64,000 bases of DNA from Desulfosarcina widdelii. Its GTDB lineage: Bacteria; Desulfobacterota; Desulfobacteria; Desulfobacterales; Desulfosarcinaceae. Made by a program: the position numbers and the translations under genes. The stretch spans positions 2,170,001-2,234,000 of the forward strand of contig NZ_AP021875.1 in NCBI RefSeq assembly GCF_009688965.1, read 5' to 3'. Of this stretch, positions 18,842 through 27,938 are shown one piece after another (within the stretch, counting starts at the first letter, position 1; the number at the start of each line of letters is the position of its first letter). The notes under the pieces were generated by a model. The model worked only from the letters and a program-made list of their open reading frames with translations, did not search any database and was not told the origin of the DNA.

Positions 18842-19957
18842 TTATTCTCTATCTGAAACGTCCTCGGCCTGCTCCTGCTTTTTGCGCAAAATATATCCGG
18901 TATCCGGCAGGATATGGGCAAAGGCCTGCCCGTAAATCTCCCAGATGGTCACGAACAGGGCCGCGATGATCGGACCGATGATCACGCCCACCATCCCGAA
19001 CATGAAAATGCCGCCCATGGTGCCGAAGAAAATCATCAGCTCGTGCATCTGGGTATCTTTGCCCACCAGAATGGGCCGCAACAGATTGTCCAGGCTGCCG
19101 ACGACCAGACCGCAGAAGACCAGCAGGCCCACGGCCTTGCCGATGGCGCCCCCGAATCCCAATATTGCCGCGGCAGGCAGCCAGACAACGGCCGTTCCGA
19201 CGCTGGGAATGATGGAGAGCACCACCATGATCACCCCCCAGAAGGTGGCACTTGGAATACCCACCGCCCAGAAAGCCAGACCGGCCAGCCCCCCCTGGAG
19301 AATACCGATGACCGCGGTGCCTTTCAATGTCGCCCGGGTCACCGAGGTGAACCGTTCCAGCATCTGCTGCTCCTCCTTGTCCTGTAGGGGAAGGTAGTAG
19401 AGTATTTTCTCCAGCAGTTTCTCTCCGTCCATCAAAAAGAAATACATGGTGTAGAGCCAGACGAAGAGCATGAAAAGCAGGTTGACGGCGCCGACGGCCG
19501 CTGACGAGAGGTTGTTGACCAGAAACTGGCTGATGCCGCCCACCAGTTCGCCGGCCTTGCGCAGGATCAATTCGCTGTGCGGGGCGATCTTATCGTAGTA
19601 GGGAATGGTTTCCAGAAAATGGTTGATCCCGCCGGGCTGGTTGATTTGGGTTTTCACCCAGGGAACGGCCGACTGGCTGACCTTGATGGCCTGACCGGTG
19701 ACAACCCCCGTGAGAACGCCCAACGGCACCACGACCACGATGACGATCAGCACCAGCGTAAGCACCGAGGCCAGACTGCGCCTTCCCTTAAGCGCCGTTT
19801 CCAGCCAATGATAGATGGGCCGGGTCAGGGCCGCAAAGATACCGGCCAGAAAAATCGCCATCAGAAAAGACCGGATCATGGAAAGAAAAACGGCTGAAAT
19901 AAAGACCACCAGTAAAACGACGACAAAACCGTTTACCCGTTCGTTGCTGTTACTCAT
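18842..19957 (-). CDS. AI-2E family (PerM/UPF0118) transporter
   Basis: The 371-aa membrane protein has hydrophobic pairs at the N-terminus (VVLLVVFISAVFLSMIRSFLMAIF) and a long C-terminal helical hairpin. The family signature region reads LDNLLRPILVGKDTQMHEL, followed by a glycine-rich GTMGGIFMFGMVGVIIGP. Members include TqsA (AI-2 export) and Na+/H+ antiporters, so the substrate is open. It is convergent with the aminotransferase gene and divergent from rarD. Confidence 0.88.
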   Translation of the reverse strand: MSNSNERVNGFVVVLLVVFISAVFLSMIRSFLMAIFLAGIFAALTRPIYHWLETALKGRRSLASVLTLVLIVIVVVVPLGVLTGVVTGQAIKVSQSAVPWVKTQINQPGGINHFLETIPYYDKIAPHSELILRKAGELVGGISQFLVNNLSSAAVGAVNLLFMLFVWLYTMYFFLMDGEKLLEKILYYLPLQDKEEQQMLERFTSVTRATLKGTAVIGILQGGLAGLAFWAVGIPSATFWGVIMVVLSIIPSVGTAVVWLPAAAILGFGGAIGKAVGLLVFCGLVVGSLDNLLRPILVGKDTQMHELMIFFGTMGGIFMFGMVGVIIGPIIAALFVTIWEIYGQAFAHILPDTGYILRKKQEQAEDVSDRE

Positions 19958-20193
19958 GACTGTTTCGCTCCCATCTGGTTGGCGGCGGATACAAACCTTG
20001 GGGACATTGTCCCTCTGGTATGAACAAAGGCGATCTTATCCTAAAAAACGCGGAAGGACAAATCCGTCGTGACGCTGACGGATCGATTGATGCAGGGCAA
20101 GTGCGTTTGGCGATGAATCGTCTCTTGACCGCCATCCGGTTTCTGGTAAAAGGAGACCTTTGTCCTTCTTGATGGAAATGAAAAGAGACGCCG

Positions 20194-21105
20194 ATGCCCG
20201 AAATCCCTTCAACCCCAGACCGCCAATCGCCGGCCGGTGTTTTGTTTGCCTTTTTTGCGTTCCTCATCTGGGGGTTGAGCCCCGTTTACTGGAAGGCCCT
20301 TGGCCAGGTGGACGCCCTGGAAATCATCCTCCATCGGGTGATCTGGTCATTTGCCTTTCTCATGCCGCTGGTGTGGTTCGGCCGGCAGTGGAACGATTTT
20401 AAAAACGCGTTGAAGCGCCCTCGAATCATGGGCATTTTGCTGGTCACATCGATTCTGGTGGGTGCCAACTGGTTGATCTACATCTGGGCAGTCAACAACG
20501 GCCGCGTGCTCCAGGCCAGTTTGGGCTACTACATCAACCCGCTGGTCAACATCGTCCTGGGAATGATCTTTCTGGGCGAACGGCTGCGGCGGGCTCAATC
20601 CGTTGCCGTAGCTCTGGCGACACTGGGCGTACTCAATCTCGCCTTCCGCTACGGGGTCTTTCCCTGGGTCTCCCTGGCCTTGGCATTCAGCTTCGGCTTA
20701 TACGGGCTGGTGCGTAAAGTGGCGGCCGTCGGACCTCTGGCCGGCCTGACCGTGGAAACCCTGCTGCTCACGGTTCCTGCCGGCCTGTGGGTATTTCACC
20801 TTCACCAGAACCATACGGGTGCTTTCTTGAGATCCGGCGGTCATATCGATCTGCTGCTGATGGGCACAGGGGTTCTGACGGCGACTCCATTGCTGCTGTT
20901 CAATCTGGGGGCCAAACGCATCACGTTGGCGACCCTGGGCTTCATTCAATACACAGCGCCGACCGGTATGCTCCTTTTGGGAATCACCATGTTCGATGAA
21001 CCCTTTACCCGCATTCAGGCGGTAACCTTCGGACTCATATGGATTGCGCTGGCCATTTATTCGTGGGACACGGTGAGGATTCATCGCCAACGCCCCTCCC
21101 GTTGA
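20194..21105 (+). CDS. rarD: RarD-like EamA-family permease
   Basis: The 303-aa protein contains about ten short hydrophobic helices arranged as two EamA halves. RarD hallmarks are visible: GLSPVYWKALGQVDALEII, HRVIWSF, WAVNNGRVLQASLGYYINPL and LGFIQYTAPT. RarD-type proteins are inner-membrane transporters of unclear natural substrate, named for chloramphenicol sensitivity. The gene stands alone, divergent from the AI-2E gene. Confidence 0.9.
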   Translation: MPEIPSTPDRQSPAGVLFAFFAFLIWGLSPVYWKALGQVDALEIILHRVIWSFAFLMPLVWFGRQWNDFKNALKRPRIMGILLVTSILVGANWLIYIWAVNNGRVLQASLGYYINPLVNIVLGMIFLGERLRRAQSVAVALATLGVLNLAFRYGVFPWVSLALAFSFGLYGLVRKVAAVGPLAGLTVETLLLTVPAGLWVFHLHQNHTGAFLRSGGHIDLLLMGTGVLTATPLLLFNLGAKRITLATLGFIQYTAPTGMLLLGITMFDEPFTRIQAVTFGLIWIALAIYSWDTVRIHRQRPSR

Positions 21106-21308
21106 TCGAAATTTTTCCGGTCCGCCGACTCCAAGAAGGGGCGGATTGTGATTTTTATCAAGAATCCAAATAAGTTGACAGGTTTGATGCCGTGTGGTAA
21201 CAATTTTTTGATATCTGCTTTGCCGGTTTCCTCGAAATCCATCGCAAGGCCGCCGGAAACGACCCGCAAAAAGGGGTTTTCATCAAACAAGGCGAACGGG
21301 AGATAACT

Positions 21309-22502
21309 ATGGATGGTCGCCAGAAGCCTGATCCGCAGCAGGAAAACAAGAACGACCTGAACGACGATGAGATCATCGACCTGACCCATGTAGTTGACGA
21401 TGCGGCCAACGATGACATCATCGACCTGACCGAGGTTCTGGAACAGCCCGATCCCTCGCCGACAACGGACGGGGATAACGATGAAACGCTGCCCCCTCCG
21501 GAAGATGCCGTACCGGCCGATGCGCCCCTTGAACCCGCTGCACAAATCGATGACGACATTATCGACCTCACCGATATGGCCGATATGACCGCCGCGCCGG
21601 AAGCGCCTGCCGCCGATTCGTCTTCCAAGGCATCCGAAGACGAACCGGATGATGGGATCATCGACCTTATGGACGTGGCCACTACGCTCGAGACCGAAAT
21701 CAGTGCAACCGAAGACGAAGCCTCCCAGCAGACCCAGGAAGAATCAAAGCAACCGGCCGAAGAGGAAGAAGAGGTCATCGATCTGCTCGAGGTCGCCGAG
21801 GCTCCCCAGCCCGAGATGGTTCAAAACGAGCCGGAAATCCCGGACACCACAGCTATAGAAGAATCCCAGCCGGAAGAAGAGGAAGAGGAGGTTATCGATC
21901 TGCTCGAAGTCGCCGAGGCTCCCCAGCCCCAGATGATTCAAGACGAGCCGGAAATCCCGGACACCACGGCTATAGAAGAACCCCATTCGGAAGAAGAGGA
22001 AGAGGAGGTTATCGATCTGCTCGAAACGGCCGACATTGCCCAGCTCCAGGCTGCCGAAGACGAGGCGGATGACGAATTCCCGGATCTGGAAAGCAGGGCT
22101 GACATGCTGCTGAAGGATACGGACAAACCCGTGGATTCCGAAACACCCGAGGAGGCTGCCGAAACCGCAGGCCCCGATGCCGACTTCAGCCTTTTTGAAG
22201 CGGAACCGGCAGCCGAAGAAACGGGAGCGTCCGAACCTTTTGAGCCGGTGGGTGCGACGGTCGACGAACCGGACAGTGGTGCCATGTTCGTGCCGGCCAC
22301 ACCCCCTGAAACGCCGGAGGTCGAAGAACCCCTCTCTCTTACCGATGAACAGATCGAAGCGGCCCTGACACGGACAATCGAAAAGATTTACGGTGAAAAA
22401 ATCGAACAATTGATGCTTCAAACCATCGAAAAAACCGTCAAACGGGAAATCGAGAAAATCAAGACTGCCCTGCTCGATGACAGCGACGGCATGTCCGGGT
22501 AG
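21309..22502 (+). CDS. Acidic IDL-motif repeat protein, unknown function
   Basis: I do not recognise a named family. The 397-aa protein is extremely acidic and probably disordered over residues 1-340. It repeats a short motif, acidic residues followed by (I/V)IDL(T/L/M): DDEIIDLTHVV, NDDIIDLTEVL, DDDIIDLTDMA, DDGIIDLMDVA and three copies of EEEVIDLLE. Two copies lie in a 39-residue tandem unit. The last ~50 residues (LSLTDEQIEAALTRTIEKIY then EKTVKREIEKIKTAL) look like an amphipathic helical oligomerisation or docking tail. There is no signal peptide or membrane segment. The layout (interaction motifs, acidic linker, helical tail) recalls scaffold proteins such as PopZ; that is analogy only. 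Confidence 0.75.
   Translation: MDGRQKPDPQQENKNDLNDDEIIDLTHVVDDAANDDIIDLTEVLEQPDPSPTTDGDNDETLPPPEDAVPADAPLEPAAQIDDDIIDLTDMADMTAAPEAPAADSSSKASEDEPDDGIIDLMDVATTLETEISATEDEASQQTQEESKQPAEEEEEVIDLLEVAEAPQPEMVQNEPEIPDTTAIEESQPEEEEEEVIDLLEVAEAPQPQMIQDEPEIPDTTAIEEPHSEEEEEEVIDLLETADIAQLQAAEDEADDEFPDLESRADMLLKDTDKPVDSETPEEAAETAGPDADFSLFEAEPAAEETGASEPFEPVGATVDEPDSGAMFVPATPPETPEVEEPLSLTDEQIEAALTRTIEKIYGEKIEQLMLQTIEKTVKREIEKIKTALLDDSDGMSG
21771..22030 (+). repeat. In-frame tandem repeat, 117-bp unit
   Basis: Units start at GAGGTCATCGATCTGCTC (21771) and GAGGTTATCGATCTGCTC (21888), and a partial third at 22005. The spacing is exactly 117 nt (39 codons). Copies 1 and 2 differ at few positions, so the expansion is recent. 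It lies in the acidic repeat gene and keeps frame. Confidence 0.85.
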
Positions 22503-22542
22503 CCGGGCGCGCCTTTGGCATCAGTATAAAACAGCGTACACT

Positions 22543-22567
22543 GGGGATTATCGACTAATCCCCTTTT
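22543..22567 (+). terminator. Rho-independent terminator after the acidic repeat gene
   Basis: GGGGATTA, loop TCGAC and TAATCCCC form a perfect 8-bp stem at 22543-22563, followed by TTTT and, after CCA, seven more T. A second weaker hairpin (CGGCCTGGTA paired with TACCGGGCCG) follows at about 22579-22602, just before the valS ribosome binding site. Confidence 0.75.
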
Positions 22568-22627
22568 CCATTTTTTTGCGGCCTGGTATCGGCTACCGGG
22601 CCGTTTTGTACAAGGAGCACGATCCCC

Positions 22628-25279
22628 ATGAGTCGCGATTTACTGGACAAGAGTTATTCCCCCGAAGAAGTTGAAAAGCGCTGGTACAGTTACTGGGAAA
22701 ACGAAAAACTGTTCGCCGCGGATGAGAGCACGATCCGGAAGCCCTATTCCATTGTCATCCCGCCCCCCAATGTCACCGGCGTTCTGCATATGGGGCATGC
22801 GCTGAACAACACCATGCAGGACATCATGTGCCGCTACCGCCGCCTGAAGGGCGACAGCGTCCTGTGGATGCCGGGAACGGACCACGCCGGCATCGCCACG
22901 CAGAACGTGGTGGAGAAAAAACTGGCAGCCGAAGGCACCGACAGGCATGCGCTGGGAAGAGAGAAGTTCATCGAGTCGGTGTGGGAATGGCGCAAGCAGT
23001 ACGGCAGTGCCATCATCAACCAGCTCAAGCGGCTGGGCGCCTCCTGCGACTGGGATCGGGAGCGCTTCACCATGGACGAAGGGCTCTCGAAAGCGGTGCG
23101 CAAAGTCTTCGTCCAGCTTTATGACGAGGGATTGATCTACCAGGGGGACTACATCATCAACTGGTGCTGCCGCTGTCATACGGCCCTGTCCGACCTGGAA
23201 GTGGAGCACGAAGAGCTGGACGGCAACTTCTACCACATCCGCTATCCCTATGCCGATGGCAGCGGGTCGGTCACCGTGGCCACCACCCGTCCGGAGACCA
23301 TGCTGGGGGATACGGCCGTGGCCATCCACCCGGAGGACGAGCGCTACGCCGACCTGTCCGCCACGGCGGTCATCCTGCCGCTGATGGACCGTGAGATCCC
23401 CATCATCCGGGATACCTACGTGGACCTGTCCACCGGCACCGGCGCCTTGAAAGTCACTCCGGCCCATGACCCCAACGATTTTGAAATCGGTAACCGCCAC
23501 GGTCTGCCCAGTGTCAAAGTGATAGCCGACGACGGCACCATGACCGAAGAAGCCGGTCGGTTCAAGGGGTTGGACCGCTTCGAATGCCGCAAGGCAGTGG
23601 TGGAAGCCCTGAAGGCCGAGGGCCTGCTGGAACGGATTGAACCCCATCGCCACAGTGTGGGGCACTGCTATCGATGTAAAACCGTGGTCGAACCCAACCT
23701 CTCAAGGCAGTGGTTCGTCAAGGCCAAGCCTCTGGCCCAAAAAGCCATCGAAGCGGTGGAAACCGGAAAAACCCGAATCATACCGGAGTCCTGGACGAAG
23801 ACCTACTATGAGTGGATGTACAACATTCGCGACTGGTGCATCTCCCGTCAGATCTGGTGGGGGCATCAGATTCCGGCCTGGACCTGCCAGGGCTGCCGCA
23901 AAATGATCGTGGCCATGGATGCCCCGGACATCTGCCCGGACTGCGGTTCCACCGACCTGGTGCAGGAGACCGACGTGCTGGACACCTGGTTCAGTTCGGC
24001 CTTGTGGCCCTTTTCCACCATGGGTTGGCCGGAGGAAACACCTCTTCTCAAAACCTACTATCCCACCTCGGTGCTGGTCACCGGGTTCGACATCCTCTTC
24101 TTCTGGGTTGCGCGCATGATGATGATGGGCATCCACTTCATGAAAGAGATCCCCTTTCACGATGTATACGTGCACGCCCTGGTCCGCGACGAAGAGGGCA
24201 AGAAGATGAGCAAATCCAAGGGCAATGTCATCGACCCGCTCAATGTCATCGACCACTACGGCACCGACGCCTTTCGCTTCACCCTGGCCGCCTTTGCCGC
24301 CCAGGGCCGGGATGTCAAGATGAGCGAAAAAAGAGTGGAAGGCTACCGCCATTTCATCAACAAATTGTGGAATGCCGCCCGCTTTTCGTTGATGCACCTG
24401 GACAAAGGCTTTGACGCCATTGAAGAGAAAAACCTCTCCCTGCAGGACCGCTGGATCGTCTCCCGCTTAGATGGCGTCGTCAAACAGACGGAACAGGCCC
24501 TGGACGAATACAAATTCAATGAAGCCGCCGGCGCAGTGTACCAGTTTGTCTGGCACGAGCTGTGCGACTGGTATCTGGAGGCCATCAAACCCACCTTGTA
24601 CGACAAGGAGGGCACTGCCGCCAAAACCGCCAGCCTGTCGGTCCTCTGGCATGTTTTCAGGGATGCCCTGATCCTGCTGCATCCTTTCGCACCCTTTGTC
24701 ACTGAAGAAATCTGGCATGCCCTGCCCGGAACCGAGGGCTCCATCATGAAAGCGGCCTGGCCGGACCGGGTCATTCCGGGCAGCGATCCGGATGCGGAAA
24801 CGCAGATGCAGACCGTCATGGCGGTGATCACCGGCATCCGGAATGTACGCGGCGAAATGAACATCTCCCCTTCCACGGCCCTCACCGTGGCGGTAAAACC
24901 GGAAAATCCGGAAACCGGCCTCGTGGTGGAAAGAAACCGGGAGATGATCGAGAACCTGGCCCGCCTCGACGGGATGACGGTGGATGCGGCCATGGAAGGC
25001 CCCAAAGCAGCGGCCACGGTGCTGGTTGGCGGTGCCACGGTGTTTGTGCTGCTGGAGGGCATCATCGATTTTGCCCAGGAGCAGACGCGCCTGGAAAAAG
25101 AGATCGGCAAACTGACCAAGGAACTGGCCGGGATGAACAAAAAGCTGGGCAACGAGGACTTTCTCGGCAAAGCCCCCGCCGACGTCGTGGCCGGCGTCCG
25201 AGAAAAACATGCGGCCAAGCTTGAAAAACAGCATGCATTGGAAGCCACATTGGAACGCATCAAGGCGATGATGGAGTAA
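22628..25279 (+). CDS. valS: Valyl-tRNA synthetase
   Basis: The 883-aa class Ia synthetase has its HIGH-type motif in PPPNVTGVLHMGHALN, near residue 48. The CP1 editing domain (ATTRPETMLGDTAVAIHP) lies at about 215-235 and the KMSKS motif is in GKKMSKSKGNVIDPL. The protein ends with the ValRS-specific coiled-coil tail (QEQTRLEKEIGKLTKEL onward). AAGGAG sits 8 nt before the ATG. It charges tRNA-Val in the cytoplasm. Confidence 0.97.
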   Translation: MSRDLLDKSYSPEEVEKRWYSYWENEKLFAADESTIRKPYSIVIPPPNVTGVLHMGHALNNTMQDIMCRYRRLKGDSVLWMPGTDHAGIATQNVVEKKLAAEGTDRHALGREKFIESVWEWRKQYGSAIINQLKRLGASCDWDRERFTMDEGLSKAVRKVFVQLYDEGLIYQGDYIINWCCRCHTALSDLEVEHEELDGNFYHIRYPYADGSGSVTVATTRPETMLGDTAVAIHPEDERYADLSATAVILPLMDREIPIIRDTYVDLSTGTGALKVTPAHDPNDFEIGNRHGLPSVKVIADDGTMTEEAGRFKGLDRFECRKAVVEALKAEGLLERIEPHRHSVGHCYRCKTVVEPNLSRQWFVKAKPLAQKAIEAVETGKTRIIPESWTKTYYEWMYNIRDWCISRQIWWGHQIPAWTCQGCRKMIVAMDAPDICPDCGSTDLVQETDVLDTWFSSALWPFSTMGWPEETPLLKTYYPTSVLVTGFDILFFWVARMMMMGIHFMKEIPFHDVYVHALVRDEEGKKMSKSKGNVIDPLNVIDHYGTDAFRFTLAAFAAQGRDVKMSEKRVEGYRHFINKLWNAARFSLMHLDKGFDAIEEKNLSLQDRWIVSRLDGVVKQTEQALDEYKFNEAAGAVYQFVWHELCDWYLEAIKPTLYDKEGTAAKTASLSVLWHVFRDALILLHPFAPFVTEEIWHALPGTEGSIMKAAWPDRVIPGSDPDAETQMQTVMAVITGIRNVRGEMNISPSTALTVAVKPENPETGLVVERNREMIENLARLDGMTVDAAMEGPKAAATVLVGGATVFVLLEGIIDFAQEQTRLEKEIGKLTKELAGMNKKLGNEDFLGKAPADVVAGVREKHAAKLEKQHALEATLERIKAMME

Positions 25280-25283
25280 GGTC

Positions 25284-25340
25284 CGAAGTCGGAGGACAGA
25301 AATCAGAGATCGGACATCCGACCTCCGTCTTCCGTTCAAC
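25284..25340 (+). repeat. Short phrase repeats after valS (GTCGGAGG / CCGACCTCCG)
   Basis: The start of the gap holds CGAAGTCGGAGGACAGAAAT and then, inverted, CATCCGACCTCCGTCTTCCG. Both use the vocabulary (AAGTCGG, ACCTCCG, GTCTTCC) of the larger array at 35589-35795. No gene is visible. Confidence 0.5.
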
Positions 25341-25406
25341 CACAAGACGGTATCGCATGAGAATTCCGAAGGAATGGACGATGCGACGCTGGCATAGGAA
25401 ACCACC

Positions 25407-26237
25407 ATGCACACCATCGAAGACCTGATCCAACTGGCCCTCAGGGAAGACATCGGGCCCGGCGATATCACTACGGACAACCTCGTGGAAGCGGGGGTGT
25501 CCGGATTTGGAATCCTTTTGGCCAAACAGGACCTTGTCATCGCAGGTTTGGCGGTAGCCGAAACCGTTTTCAAAACGCTGGATCCCAAGATCGAATTCAC
25601 GGCAAGCTTCACCGACGGCCAAAAAGTCCGTTCGGGAAACACTGTCGCCACCCTAAAAGGGTCTCTGAAAGCCCTGCTGAAGGGCGAACGCACCGCCCTG
25701 AACTTTCTGCAGCGCATGTCCGGCATCGCCACTCAGGCCAACGATTTGGTGGCCAAGGTCGCCGGAACGAACGTAAAACTGGTGGACACCCGCAAGACCA
25801 CACCCGGCTGGCGGGAACTGGAAAAATATTCCGTGCGCATGGGCGGCGCCCACAACCACCGCATGGGACTGTATGACGGTGTGCTGATCAAGGACAACCA
25901 CATCGCCGTCTGCGGCGGAATCGCCAATGCGGTCAAAAAGGTCCGGCGGGAGATTTCTCACCTGGTCAAGGTGGAGGTCGAGGCTTCCAGCATGGAAGAG
26001 GTCGAAACGGCCCTGGCCGCCGGAGCGGACATCATTATGCTGGACAACATGGACCTCGACCAGATCGGTCAGGCCGTGAGGTTGATCAACAAAAAAGCTC
26101 TGGTGGAAGTTTCCGGCAACGTCACCGGCGAGCGCCTTGCGGATCTGGCCCGCACCGGTGTGGACCTGATCTCCATGGGCGCCCTGACCCACTCGGCCGT
26201 AGCCGTGGACCTGAGCATGAAGATCGAATCGAATTGA
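25407..26237 (+). CDS. nadC: Nicotinate-nucleotide pyrophosphorylase (carboxylating)
   Basis: The 276-aa protein converts quinolinate and PRPP to nicotinate mononucleotide in de novo NAD synthesis. Family signatures are clear: ALREDIGPGDITTDN at the N-terminus, LNFLQRMSGIATQAND, VDTRKTTPGWRELEKYSVRM with GGAHNHRMGLYDG, and IKDNH. The C-terminus carries DIIMLDNMD and VSGNVTGERL. It stands alone between valS and the rhomboid gene. Confidence 0.96.
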   Translation: MHTIEDLIQLALREDIGPGDITTDNLVEAGVSGFGILLAKQDLVIAGLAVAETVFKTLDPKIEFTASFTDGQKVRSGNTVATLKGSLKALLKGERTALNFLQRMSGIATQANDLVAKVAGTNVKLVDTRKTTPGWRELEKYSVRMGGAHNHRMGLYDGVLIKDNHIAVCGGIANAVKKVRREISHLVKVEVEASSMEEVETALAAGADIIMLDNMDLDQIGQAVRLINKKALVEVSGNVTGERLADLARTGVDLISMGALTHSAVAVDLSMKIESN

Positions 26238-26380
26238 AAAAGCTGATTTCTCAACGCGCCTTGCAGCAATCGATTCAAAGATAGTGGATTTGGCAAGGCC
26301 AGAGGGAGGAAGCTGTATTACAACATACCGCGACGACCGATAACGCAGTCCAAAAGCATTATCTTTGAATCGATAAAAAC

Positions 26381-27349
26381 ATGATTCCGATTCGCGACAC
26401 CACCCCGTCCAAATCCGTGCCGATCGTCAACAACACCATCATCGGCATCAACGTGGTGTTTTTTCTGGTTCAGTTGGCCCATGGGCAGGCCCAGGACCAT
26501 TTCGTCTACCTTTACGGCCTGGTGCCGGCCAAGTTCACCGTGCCCCAGGTGTCGGCCTATTTCTCGCTGGGCCAGAAGATCCTGTCCCTGTTCACCTTCA
26601 TGTTCCTTCACGGCGGGTTCATCCATCTGATTGGAAACATGTGGTCGCTCTTTATTTTCGGCGATAATGTGGAAGACCGCCTGGGTTCGGCCCGCTATAT
26701 CGTTTTCTATCTGTTGTGCGGTCTGGCCTCCGGCCTGATCCATCTGCTGTTCAATGCCCACTCCAACATCCCCACCATCGGCGCCAGCGGGGCCATTGCC
26801 GGCGTTATGGGAGCCTATTTCATTCTCTATCCCGGTTCGCGCATCCTCACCCTGATCCCCATTGTCTTCATCCCCTGGTTCGTCGAGATTCCGGCCTTCT
26901 TTTTCCTGGGGCTCTGGTTCGTTCTGCAGTTGTTCAACGCGGCGGGGAGTTCAGGCCAGGCAGGTGGGATCGCCTGGTGGGCGCACATCGGAGGATTCGT
27001 TTGCGGCATTCTTTTTCTCAAGCTGTTCGACCGCATCCCCTCTGCAGGCATCAGCCAGCGCATGCGTCCCGAAAGAAAACACTCCCACCGTTTCCAGGTG
27101 GTCAAGACCAACCGCGGCAGGGAGGAAGCCAATCTTTACGGCACCCTTATCATCACCCAGTACGAGGCCCTGGTTGGCGCCCGCAAGCTGATCACCGTCC
27201 CCTGGGGCATTCAAAATCGTCTGTTCAACGTCATCGTGCCACAGGGAATCGAAGACGGGCAGGTGCTGCGCCTGAAAGGGATCGGCCGCCCCCGGGGCGA
27301 CGGCACTCGTGGAGATATGATGCTCAAGATCAAGATTCAGCACGTCTGA
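26381..27349 (+). CDS. Rhomboid intramembrane protease fused to a DnaJ C-terminal-like domain
   Basis: Residues 1-220 of this 322-aa protein are a rhomboid protease with about seven hydrophobic segments. The likely oxyanion asparagine is N86 in HLIGNMW, the nucleophile S136 in GASGAIAGVMG and the base H202 in WWAHIGGFVCG. Residues ~250-322 (NLYGTLIITQYEALVGARK, NVIVPQGIEDGQVLRLKGIG, GTRGDMMLKIKIQ) match the layout of the DnaJ peptide-binding C-terminal domain, which would face the cytoplasm. No J-domain or Zn finger is present. The fusion suggests handling of misfolded or cleaved membrane substrates (inference). No strong ribosome binding site precedes ATG 26381. Confidence 0.85.
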   Translation: MIPIRDTTPSKSVPIVNNTIIGINVVFFLVQLAHGQAQDHFVYLYGLVPAKFTVPQVSAYFSLGQKILSLFTFMFLHGGFIHLIGNMWSLFIFGDNVEDRLGSARYIVFYLLCGLASGLIHLLFNAHSNIPTIGASGAIAGVMGAYFILYPGSRILTLIPIVFIPWFVEIPAFFFLGLWFVLQLFNAAGSSGQAGGIAWWAHIGGFVCGILFLKLFDRIPSAGISQRMRPERKHSHRFQVVKTNRGREEANLYGTLIITQYEALVGARKLITVPWGIQNRLFNVIVPQGIEDGQVLRLKGIGRPRGDGTRGDMMLKIKIQHV

Positions 27350-27392
27350 TCCGGGAGTGGCGCACGCCGGCCATTCGGTCGGACATGATCCC

Positions 27393-27644
27393 TTAGTCCT
27401 GTACAACCATACTTTCGGGCAGGGTAATATTTATTTTTTCTTTTTGAACGTTCAGAAAAGCCGTCTTGAACAATGTTTTGCCGTCCAGCGTATTGACCGT
27501 TACGTCAGTAAGCGCAATGAAATCGTGGGCGCTGACCATAAAGTCGGTCAAACGGGAATCGGCGAACATGGCAATATCGCCGATAATCATGAATTGATCG
27601 GTATAGATGCGAACTTTAGTTCTGTCCTGGTTCTCTTCCGTCAT
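27393..27644 (-). CDS. Small conserved protein of unknown function
   Basis: The 83-aa protein (RVRIYTDQFMIIGDIAMF-like start, SRLTDFM, FIALTDVTVNT, then KTLFKTAFLNVQKEKI) alternates short beta strands and has no signal or membrane segment. Similar small proteins with an IxGxI...RLTDF pattern occur as hypotheticals in many Desulfobacterota genomes. GGAGG precedes the ATG. Function is unknown. The 294 nt upstream, to 27938, shows no gene. Confidence 0.65.
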   Translation of the reverse strand: MTEENQDRTKVRIYTDQFMIIGDIAMFADSRLTDFMVSAHDFIALTDVTVNTLDGKTLFKTAFLNVQKEKINITLPESMVVQD

Positions 27645-27938
27645 GGAAGCCTCCTATAAATGACTTTCGGCGCAATGGTAACTTTTTGGACATGCTTCGA
27701 GCATCTGCTGGCGCCGGCACTTTTTTACTCAACAGATCCGTCTTTATCTCGGCACTTGCCTGACGCAACTTAACCTGTTTTGCATTCCCCTCTCGAAATA
27801 AAATCGCAAAATCGTCACCAAAACAGCAACCGACAGTTTTGACAGAAACCGCCGGTAGCCGGTTTTGACGATCACAACGGCGCCTGTTTGTTACACCATA
27901 ACGGCTTCTTTTAAAAGAAAAAGTGTACAATCCCCTGA

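Noticed and set aside
21106..21308. Possible riboswitch before the acidic repeat gene
   Set aside because: A GGTTTCC/GGAAACGACC pairing is possible, but no conserved riboswitch core (GEMM, TPP, SAM, glycine) was found.
22503..22627. Possible T-box or attenuator leader of valS
   Set aside because: The two hairpins look like ordinary terminators; no T-box consensus or specifier loop could be identified.
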